This document shows, one piece after another, positions 56,053-64,000 of a stretch of 64,000 nucleotides of DNA (positions within the stretch are counted from its first letter, which is position 1; every line of letters begins with the position of its first letter). The position numbers were made by a program, and so were the translations under genes. Source of the stretch: Larix kaempferi (taxonomy: Eukaryota > Streptophyta > Pinopsida > Pinales > Pinaceae); contig BSBM01000140.1 of NCBI GenBank assembly GCA_027924585.1, positions 7,146,001 through 7,210,000 on the forward strand. Direction: 5' to 3'. The notes under the pieces are model-generated. The model saw only the letters and a list, made by a program, of their open reading frames with translations, made no database searches and was not told where the DNA came from.

Positions 56053-56613
56053 CTAATCCTTCTTTAACATGGCTGTGATTTGTTTAATGGTTTCAACAAA
56101 GTTGGGGATAAACCACCGCAGAAAATTTATCTTGCCAATAAATGATTGAACATCCTTTTCACTTCGAGGTAAGCTAATCTTCAGTATTGCTTTCACCCTT
56201 TCAGGATCTATTCTGATGCCATCAGCAGACACCAAGTGACCAAGTAATTTACCTTCTTGCACAACAAAATGTGATTTTTTGGGGTTCAGGGATAGGCCAA
56301 ATTTTCTACATTTTAGGAAGGTTTGCTCCAAATGCTTCAAGTGTTCGTCATCAGATCTTGAGAATACAGTAATATCATCCAGATAAATAACCACAAACTT
56401 ATCTTTCTCACCCACAAATGCAATGTCCATGGCTCTCTGAAAGGTTGCTCCAGCATTCATCAAGCCAAAAGGCATCTTGTCATACATGAATGTCCCCCAG
56501 GGGGTTGTAAAAGCTGTCTTTTCCTTGTCATCAGGGTGCATGGCAATCTGATTGTACCCCGAGAAACCATCTAGCATAGAAATCCTCTGAGCTCCAACTA
56601 CTTGCTGCAAAAC
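56053..56613 (-). pseudogene. Tat-like reverse transcriptase core (inner element)
   Basis: Carries ISMLDGFSGYNQIAMHPDDKEKTAFTTPWGTF, MPFGLMNAGATFQRAMDIAF, an intact VVIYLDDITVFS box, LNPKKSHFVVQEGKLLGHLVS and SFIGKINFLRWFIPNF. It is closed by a TAG at 56053 and separated from the upstream frame by a TAG at 56614, where relatives have Gln (compare MEQILQKV at 2580). It is in frame with both neighbours, so the stops are point changes. Confidence 0.93.
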
Positions 56614-57930
56614 CTATTCTATCTTGGGAAGAGGATAATTGTCTTTTAATGATGATCGATTTAGATTTATGAAGTCAACACATAATCTAATTTCCCCATT
56701 CTTTTTCCTAACAGGAACTAGATTAGCAACCCAGGAAGAGTATCTGAGAGGCACTATTATCTTTGCATCCAGCAGCTTCTTCAGTTCTTTTTCAATTACA
56801 GGAAATAAGGCTGGATTGATTCTTCTTAGTTTCTGTCTGAAAGGCTTGACATTAGGTTTCAAAGGGACCTTGTGCTGAATAATTGTTGTATCATAAGTTT
56901 TTAATTCCTTATAAGACCAGGAAAATGCATCTACATGCTTTCTCAACAGCTTAATATATCTATTTCTTTGTTCCACTATTAGGAATTTAGAAAGTTTTAC
57001 CATTCTGGGATGTTCTGCTGAACCAATATTGTAGTCCTCTACATTGTCTTCTGAAGATTGAATTACTGGCTTTGAAGTTGTATCATCTTTGGTGAATATT
57101 CTTTCTAAAGGTACTAGACCTTTTGGAATGAAATTTCTCTTTAGTTCACTAATCTTATGTCCTGCTATCTCTTCTGCAGCAAACTCATTTAACTGTTCTT
57201 CCCTTTCATCTTCTTCCTGATCAATTTGAGTATTTGAAAACTCATCTATAAGCTCAAGAATTTTTTTTATTTCAATGTCATCTTCAAAAACCCTCCAGTG
57301 CTTCACATTGTCAGGGACACATGGTCTATACCTCACTTCTATAGGATACTTTAGCTGAGTGGTTTTAGGAATTATGAAATGTGTGGCAGCTAGGGCTAAA
57401 GAATCTGCAGTCTCATTATGATTCCTGGGAATATGAGTGATATTAAATGCTATAAAATAGTTCTCAAGCATATCCCATACCTCATTTCGATATACTTTCA
57501 GCAAACCCTGCTTTACTTGATATTTTTTCTTCACCTGTTGAACAACTAGTTCGGAGTCGCCAAATGCAGAAATCTGCTGAATTCCCAAATCTTTAGCAGC
57601 CTTCAATCCCAGTAGCAGAGCTTCATACTCTTCAATGTTGTTAGTGGTAACAAACTCCAATTTATACATGATTTTCACTGTTTCACCCCCAGGGGAAATG
57701 AGTAAAACTCCAGCTCCAGCACCCTCTTTGCATGAGGATCCATCAAAGTATAACTGCCACAATGCATCTTCTTCTTCTCTGCTGCGTTTTACATGCTGTT
57801 CTTTTTGCACTTGTAACAGACCAGCATAATTCTCTTCTTCACTAAACTATAATATGCATGAACCAAGGTCTTTGTCCACAGAGTACATTGGGTGATTGGT
57901 GGGGTTTTTATCATCTGTGACTATGTAAGC
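56614..57930 (-). pseudogene. Archaeal-type RNase H, linker and RT N-terminus (inner element)
   Basis: A single 398-codon frame (56614-57810) joins RNase H to RT in the order RNase H then RT. RNase H residues: Asp in WQLYFDGSSCKEGAGAG (about aa 23), Glu in NNIEEYEALLLGL (about aa 62), Asp in FGDSELVVQQV (about aa 85), Asp in NHNETADSLAL (about aa 132). A linker of about 140 residues follows (RYRPCVPDNVKHWRVFEDD, an acidic stretch, then HVDAFSWSYKELKTYDTTIIQHKVPLKPNVKPFRQKL), and then RT motifs (SSWVANLVPVRKKNGEIRLCVDFINLNRSSLKDNYPLP). The readable frame extends upstream past a TAG near 57848 to a frameshift near 57930. Confidence 0.95.
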
Positions 57931-58268
57931 AAGTTGTAGCTCTCTGTAAAGTCTCCTATTTTCTCCACCAAGAACAGGAATGGTGGCATAAGAGAGGTCC
58001 ATCTGTAATGTTCCCCAACCTTCTTATCCCATGACCTAGACAAAAGAAAGCCAAATTTTGGTGTGATGTCAGCTACCACAACATCCATTATCACAATCTT
58101 CATGGGAAACTGAGTCAGGTTGACAACCATGTCTTTTATTACTCCTAGACACTTTACAGCTTGGGATTCAAAGGCATATAAATCATGGTATGGTTTGGTG
58201 ACATTAAGGCCCAGGGATTCCAGTACAGCTTTTGGCATCAAGTTATGAGATGCTCCTGAATCTAGCAG
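57931..58268 (-). pseudogene. Tat-like aspartic protease (inner element)
   Basis: The active site LLDSGASHNLMP is intact (about 58240-58265), followed by LESLGLNVTKPYHDLYAFESQAVKCLGVIKDM and TPKFGFLLSRSWDKKVGEHYRWTSLMPPF, the expected Tat protease tail. The reading frame is that of gag; a TAA at 58269 separates them. A frameshift after FTESY (about 57930) changes to the pol frame. Confidence 0.92.
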
Positions 58269-60356
58269 TTAATTATGAATCATCTGCTCGTGTACAGTCA
58301 AGGTTATATAGAAAGGAGGAGAAGCACCAGCCTCATTTTTGGTCTTTTCAGCCAGAGCTGATCCAATGAAAATTCTAGGGTTTTCTTCCTGCAAATTAAC
58401 TATATCTGAAACTGGCTGATTACTGGGTATATTCATCACTTTCAGAATTGTATTCTTATATGATGGATTCTTTATTAACTCAGTCAAAGGTACAGGAATC
58501 TTTAACTTCCCAAGTTCATTCTCCAAACTAAAATTCTGGACAGATTTGTTTACCTCTTCAACTTCAGCATTCCTCTTTGATTTTTCTGCAGACTGCTTCT
58601 TCTCAATAACAGGATCAGCTATTTGTTTAGCAGGAACAGGTGCAGCAGGAACAAGTTCCCTCTTCTTTGGAGCTTGAGCCACTTGTTTTGGACCTGATCT
58701 AATATTTAGGGTCTTCTTAGGTGGTCCATTCTGATGAATAGCAGCAGTTATAGGAATATTCTCCACATCTACCTCATCTTCAGTTTCAACAATGCCAGAA
58801 GTGTAGCATTCAGAATTCAAAAAATCTTCTTCAGTGACAAAACCTGTAAACAATCTATCTCCAATGTGGTTCATGTCCTGATCAGTCTCAGTTTCTTCAA
58901 AGAGCAGCTATTGATCAATTTCTTCTTCATCAACCAAATTATTTTGAAAAGGTGGGGGTACTTTTTGATCCTCATTTTCCCTCCTTTCTCTCTAGATATC
59001 ATTATTCCTGCGCTCTCTTGGCATGAATCTAGGAGCAAACTGCCTTCTGAACTGATTTTGGTTGTTTGGATTTCGATCAGCTTCTGGAGTGGGTTTACTA
59101 GCATTCTTCTCAAGCTCTAGTTTATTCAATTTTGCAGTAAGAATCTTAACCATTTTAGCCATCTCATTTATCTTGGTCTCAGCAGACTGAGAAGCAGAAC
59201 CTGCTGTAACAGCTTCTTTCTTTCCTTTTCTTTCATACAGCTGTTGGGCTGTTTCTTTCTTAATTCTGTTTGAAGCTAGAAAATTAGTCTCTACCTCCAA
59301 AGCTGCATCTTGCATGTTCAGCAGGGTGATAGGTCTTTTTTCTCTCCGTAACAAAGAAAATTCATGATCAAAAGCATTTGCATAAGTTAGCTTAGCTGAT
59401 GTTTCTGTAGGTTTAATTTCTGCTGGAATTCTACTGTACATATTGTTAAACCTTTTGGAAAAATCTGCAACAGTCTCATCTTTCTTTCTTCTGAGAGCTC
59501 CAAACTCAGTTATATAGTAGGTGTGATCCTTTGTGTCTCCCCATTATCTCATGAAAAGATCATGGAGTTCTTCAATGATAGTAATTGAGTTAGCAGGCAA
59601 GTCTCTAAACCATTTTCTTACATCCCCATCAAGACTCTGAACAAATACCCTCATCCACACATCTTTGATCTCAATGTTCTGATTGTCAGCATAGCTTAGG
59701 AAAGCCTCCCAATGTTCCTCAGCAGTGATTTCCCACTGTCCATTGAATCTAGGCATATATTTCTGGTAATCACCTCCAGGCAATGCATGTAAAGGTTGAG
59801 GTAAGACTAATGGTGCATACCTAGCTGCAACCATGCAGTCCATCATATCCATGGGTGGGTTTTGACCTGCCATTTTTGTATTGACTGATTGGAAAGATGT
59901 GGAAACTTGACTGAAACCTTTTTGAAAATGATTCTTTCCTACTTTCAGCTGAAAGATAGGTATTTTATCAGGAGAGGAAATCTTAGCTTTCAAAAAACTT
60001 TGAGGATTAGTAAAGACTTGAAAAGTACTTTCAGGGATGGTAGGTTTTATCCAAGGTGAAGTTTCAGCTGAACTTAATGATATGCCCAACTGGTCAGGGT
60101 CATAGGAGGCTGGCAAAGATTGAGATTTTCTGAGTTTATTTGCTGTTTTCAAGATCTGTTCAGGGTCTGTCACACCCAGTTTCAATGGAGAAACAGGCAT
60201 GTTCCTGGTCCCAATCCCTTTAGAAGCCACTGTGACTACTTTTTGGTGAAAATAGCCTTTAAAAATATCTGATTCAAGTCCACCTCTTAAACCAGTAAAA
60301 CTGATGAGTATCCTAGGGAAGATATGCTTCAGTTTCGTCCCTGGCAACGGCGCCAA
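58269..60356 (-). pseudogene. Tat-like gag (inner element)
   Basis: One frame from the PBS to the protease, with stops at 59544, 58992, about 58909 and 58269. The N-terminus is Ser/Pro-rich. The gag core has GGDYQKYMPRFNGQWEITAEEHWEAFLSYADN, RVFVQSLDGDVRKWFRDLP, ETVADFSKRFNNMYSRIP and DAALEVETNFLASNRIKKE. A Lys/Asn/Pro/Arg-rich tail (NQFRRQFAPRFMPRERRNN) follows without a CCHC knuckle. The frame is open back into the PBS. Likely starts are the Met of MPVSPLKLGV or the Met of MAGQNPPMDMM. The C-terminal part (LKIPVPLTELIKNPSYKNTILKVMNIP) leads to the protease. Confidence 0.9.
60338..60355 (-). other. Primer-binding site, tRNA-Asp (inner Tat-like element)
   Basis: The minus strand reads TGGCGCCGTTGCCAGGGA, four bases after the 5' LTR. 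It matches the complement of plant tRNA-Asp 3' end at 17 of 18 positions. Confidence 0.93.
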
Positions 60357-60359
60357 AGA

Positions 60360-61761
60360 TGTTTGTGCCAGAAATTGTTTCTAAGGCTACAGAAACAAGA
60401 TAACACAATCTCAAGAGTAAAACTCAATAAATAAAACAAACTTTAGGGTTTTTTTGTATTATTTAAATGGTTATAAACTTTGAGGACAGTCAGGGAATAC
60501 ATTCAAAAGAAAAGTAAAAACTGATTCATAAACAGAAACTGATAAAGATGTATAACATATCACATGAGATCCCACAGAAAGAATGTGCTGAGGTTCATAC
60601 ATAAAAGATAAGCATCACCAGAAAATACACATTAACTAGCAACGAATTTACCATTTAAGAAGCTAAACAAGCTCAATAACAAAGCCAATCACAAACAAAT
60701 TGGAGGGGAAAAAGTCATATGTTTCATTATTTCATCAGCTAATGCTCATAAGAGTCACAGTACTTATCTCTTAAACAAGTCTGAAGATACAATACATTCT
60801 GCAGACCTCCTGATGCTCCCAAAAATCAGAACCCTTCTTCAGTCCTTTTGTGTCTCTTTTATAATTACAAAGAAGTGGTTTTATTTCCCCTTCATTAGGT
60901 CGAAATTCAAACTTCCTAGCAGTTACATTAACTAACTAGCTCAACTAATTAACTAAAAATAGCAAATCGGATTCTTGGCAAATATGGCGAATTTCTGGAA
61001 AATAGGTGTCAAATAAACTTCCATCTCTCTCAATTGGTGATACCTGTGTACGAACTGAGAGAGGTTTTTGTTAATAGGTCCGTGATGGACAAAAATTTCT
61101 CTTGGTTTTTAAAAATTCATCTCCAGTCAATCAGAATCGGCCCCGCAAAATGACCACTAAAACAAGAAAATATTAAATATTTAAAATCCCTGGAAAATAG
61201 GCTGCAAAGATTAAACTGAATCTTTCAATCCTTGATAGTTGTTGCAAAACTGAGAGAGGTTTTTGTATATGAGTATCTTATGAACCAAAACCTCCTTTGG
61301 TTTTCAAACATTCCTCTCCATCAGCTCGTGGTCTGCATTTGACTTCAATAACTCACAACAGGAAAAACGCGATATTCTTGTAGCGCTTCTTTGATGAATT
61401 TCGGCTCCAGCGCTACAAGAAAAACTTCAACACTATTTCTTGCTTTAAAACAACTTTATATCATTTTGCATGGGATCTTGAGGCTATCAGGATTAAACTT
61501 GTACATGTCCTCACTTAAAATAAGATTTATGAGCTTCTTATTTGATATAATGAACTTTTAAAACCCCTCATCGAAAACAAATATAAAGCTTTAAAATCTA
61601 AAAACTCAAAAGCAAGCCCAAAATCTTATATAAAGCCTAAGGAAAACTTACTAAGGAGGAAAAAATCAAGTTAAAGAAAATGAATAACTTAAAATAAACT
61701 GCAAATCAAACCAAAAGTGCAAATCAAACCAAATTTGAAGAAACAAAATACTGACTTAACA
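60360..61761 (-). repeat. 5' LTR of the inner Tat-like element
   Basis: 1,402 bp, TG...CA, partner of 52690-54092. The 13-bp inverted repeat is preserved perfectly here as well (61375-61387 and 61409-61421). Confidence 0.95.
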
Positions 61762-63600
61762 GACTCTTTTTAAGTCTTCAACCAGGTTGTAATCCATTTG
61801 AGGGAGGACTGTATCCTTCTGTGGGACAGTCTTGTTTCTTGTGGGAACCGGGGGAGAAGATGAAGGTTCTTGAGGTGGCTGTGGTGTTGAACTTGTATTA
61901 TAAGGATGTTGTGTGTTAAACACCGCCTCAGGTTCTTCTTCTTCTTCACACATAGGAAGTTCCGAAAAGCAACCCACAACATCGACCTGTGGATCATCTT
62001 CTGCTTCTTCTTCAGGTAGTGGAGGATCTGGGTTAGTCTGATCATTGGAAGTGTCATGGGTGACTTGGGATTCTGCTACCAATGCTCTAAAAATAGAAAA
62101 AATTTCATCGTTTGTGAGTGCATATGCCGGATTTGGTGGTGGTGGATTTTGTGGAGACTGGTAAGGTCTCCTAAACGATGGCCTTACAAAACCTCTGTTC
62201 TGATTCTAATTATCATTAGTGTTCTTCTTCAAATCCACCATCTCATTTGACATCTTCTGAAGGAATTTTTTCATGTCAGTCATATCAAATGGATCCTTGT
62301 TCTGAACTGTGGGTTTAGGGACATTCTCAATTTTCTTCCTGGAAGTGGAAGGTTGTCCTTCTGAAGCTTCAGGGTTGTCTTCCAGACAAAAGATGTCCTT
62401 CTCAACTTGGATTGCTTCATCAAATGCTTCCAGTAAAGTACCCTTCTGTGCCCTTTTGACCCATATTGCAATAGGGGGAGGTAGACCATTTTCATAATAA
62501 GCCACCAACAATTCTTCAGCAGGAAGAATATTGGTAGTAATTATGTTTTTGAGATATGACAACCTTTGGTTAAAGTCTTTTACCCTTTCTTTTCCTTTGA
62601 TTTTCATGGAGGATAATTCTAAAACAAGATCTTGCGGTGTTTTTTCATCCCCAAATTTCTGGGTAAAATGTTTCTCGAATTCATCCCATGAAGTTATAGA
62701 TTGGGCCGGTAAAGCAAAATACCAAGTGGCCGCTCTACCCTCAAAGGTGTATGGAAAGAATCTGCATACTACATCCTCATGTACCACGCTTCTAAGCCTG
62801 ATTTCCTGCATGAAAGTTTTAATGTGGTCCAACGTAGGTATCTTATCATCAGGGTTGTATTTAGGCAGCCATTTCTCAGGATTCTTTGGTAATCTATGTT
62901 GATCACCTAATATGAAAACTGCACCTTGGTCAAGACAAGGTCTGTTTCGACCTTCTCCAGCCATTGGAGGTTCTTGTTCTTCTTCTTCAAATGACAAACT
63001 AGAAGAATTCTCTTCATCCGAGGAAGATGATGAAGATGAAGGAGGGGACGATGGTGGACCACCAGCTAGAAGAATTGGTTGACCTTGTGTTCCTACGAGA
63101 GTGGCCTCACAGCTATATTCAGGAGAATATGGTCAATTAGCTAAGTCTTGGTTTTCAGATTGTTGATCAATTGTATGTTGATCCTCTGTATTAAAACTAT
63201 TGGTATGCTGAACCAATGGATCAGTGGTCTGTGAGGTGGGAACTTGCTGATCTTCCCTACCACTAGCCTGCAAGATATCTTCTAATTTTAGAGCTGCCAG
63301 GCCACATCTTCTTTGATCGGCAAGTCGTTGTTCTGCTCTTAAAACCCTATCGGCAGATGTTTTCAATATCTGTTCTAGCGAGATGGGTCCCCTTGTAGGT
63401 GAAGTGAAAATTATATCTCCTCTGTTCTCCTGTTGTATCACAGGTGTGACAGGTATAACCGCAGGTTGTGTGGACACGATAGGGAAAATCATAGGTTGTG
63501 TACTAGTTGGTTGTTCAGATGTTGAATCCATAGTCTGGCTTTGGGTTTGAACCGTTGAAGTACTTGCTAGAGGAGGTTTATTAGTAGTCTGCTTAGGCAT
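61762..63600 (-). pseudogene. Tat-like gag (outer element)
   Basis: One frame with only two stops (63133 and 62206). The N-terminus is Gln/Thr/Ser/Pro-rich, with an acidic stretch (Ser/Asp/Glu run at about 62990-63050). The core has PNPDDKIPTLDHIKTFMQ-like sequence, VCRFFPYTFEGRAATWYFALPAQSITSWDEFEKHFTQKFG, KGKERVKDFNQRLSYLKN, LPPPIAIWVKRAQKGTLLEAFDEAIQVEKD. A long Pro/Glu-rich C-terminus reaches the GACTC target site; the frame then resumes at 52689 with KANISLFELLKIP. No zinc knuckle is visible. The ATG at 63600 begins MPKQTTN, just after the putative PBS. Confidence 0.92.
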
Positions 63601-63611
63601 GTTTTACTAGT

Positions 63612-63630
63612 GGCCCTCCTTCTAGCACCA
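63612..63630 (-). other. Putative primer-binding site (outer Tat-like element)
   Basis: The minus strand reads TGGTGCTAGAAGGAGGGCC, three bases after a TG...CA-type LTR end and 12 bases before gag. The same 19-mer with C for T lies before the plus-strand gag at 15185. tRNA not identified. Confidence 0.55.
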
Positions 63631-63632
63631 TT

Positions 63633-64000
63633 TGTTGATGCCTCGGGGGTGCAGCGTAAGTGCAAAGTGCTAGAATGGGTTCCAAGGCACAGAACAGTGG
63701 ATGAAAACCCAGCCAAAGGCTTCGAAAGACCTTGTGCAAGGGAAATTCTATCCTCAAACTGTTTGGTGTGGTAATCACCCACAGATATTTGGCCTCCGCT
63801 GGCACTCTATGAGTAAAATATTTGATCAATTAAGATTAGTTTTCCTATCAAGGAAAACAAAGTGAAAAATAGTTACCAAAATTTAACTTAACCTACCTAA
63901 GGAAAGAACCTATTCTAAGTCAGATCTAGCCTAAAAGGAAGAGTTTATTTGTGCAGATCAAGTTTGAAGTGTGATGAACAAGCAGTTAAGTACCTTAAAC
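63633..64000 (-). repeat. 5' LTR fragment of the outer Tat-like element
   Basis: Starts TGTTGATGCCTCGG on the plus strand next to the putative PBS and runs off the window. There is no coding frame beyond short chance ones, and I could not find its partner near 37700-39050. Confidence 0.5.

Larger units (their letters stand above)
52690..61761 (-). mobile_element. Full-length Tat-like Ty3/gypsy element (9.1 kb), inner nest
   Basis: A 9,072-bp element with 1.4-kb LTRs (52690-54092 and 60360-61761), target duplication GACTC (52685-52689 and 61762-61766), a tRNA-Asp PBS and gag, protease, archaeal-type RNase H, RT, RNase H and integrase in that order. The LTRs differ at about 40 positions by eye. 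Only a handful of nonsense codons and one frameshift (about 57930) break the coding region, so it is a fairly recent copy. It sits between gag and protease of a related but distinct Tat-like element. Confidence 0.95.
39047..64000 (-). mobile_element. Outer Tat-like Ty3/gypsy element with two nested insertions
   Basis: Read on the minus strand: 5' LTR fragment (64000-63633), putative PBS (63630-63612), gag (63600-61762), protease (52689-52130), linker, archaeal-type RNase H, RT, partial RNase H and integrase (42349-39047). The gag-protease frame continues exactly across the gypsy insertion at 52690-61761, and the protease-RNase H frame exactly across the copia insertion at 42355-52022. Damage is mostly nonsense codons plus one deletion in the gypsy RNase H. 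The 5' LTR runs off the window and no 3' LTR was recognised. It is the same family as the plus-strand gag and pol at 15216 and 1916. Confidence 0.85.

Noticed and set aside
1-64000. Host protein gene, tRNA, rRNA or organelle DNA
   Set aside because: I looked for these on both strands. All convincing coding sequence belongs to LTR retrotransposons, and apparent tRNA matches are primer-binding sites.

Overview
The window looks like plant nuclear DNA from a large, repeat-rich genome. I find no host gene, tRNA, rRNA or organelle sequence, and almost all readable coding sequence belongs to LTR retrotransposons. Primer-binding sites match plant tRNAs (initiator Met, Asp and, with two mismatches, Arg), and the families are plant types: Ty1/copia, Tat/Ogre-like Ty3/gypsy and a chromovirus-like Ty3/gypsy. 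I cannot name the species. A gymnosperm or another large-genome vascular plant is plausible but not shown.

Layout from left to right. 1-1915 is AT-rich non-coding DNA with a cluster of CTCGGCCGAG palindromes. 1916-4952 (+) is a Tat-like pol pseudogene broken by nonsense codons and one 16-bp tandem duplication. 7183-13534 (+) is a decayed ORF of unknown function. A very young, apparently intact 4.7-kb Ty1/copia element (8070-12748, -) is inserted in it. 15216-16553 (+) is a decayed Tat-like gag. 16554-20099 is non-coding and LTR-like. 20100-21930 (-) is a chromovirus-like pol relic. 22293-36280 (+) is a truncated Ogre-like element split by a 7.2-kb copia element (26084-33260, -, TSD CCACC). 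36281-37690 is LTR-like sequence.

39047-64000 (-) is one long Tat-like gypsy element whose reading frame can be followed across two nested insertions. The first is a decayed 9.7-kb copia element (42355-52022, TSD GAGAC) with an internal 2.6-kb tandem duplication. The second is a 9.1-kb Tat-like gypsy (52690-61761, TSD GACTC) with 1.4-kb LTRs.

Four insertions are closed by matching 5-bp target-site duplications. LTR divergence read by eye gives a rough relative age order: copia at 8070 (1 difference in 196), gypsy at 52690 (about 40 in 1,400), copia at 26084 (about 24 in 600), copia at 42355 (roughly 6 percent).

The most interesting biology is in the Tat-like elements. Both copies with enough sequence carry a second, archaeal/plant-type RNase H upstream of the reverse transcriptase. 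In all three copies the ordinary gypsy RNase H has Phe where the first catalytic Asp is expected. The intact copia element is the only candidate in the window for an autonomous, possibly mobile unit.
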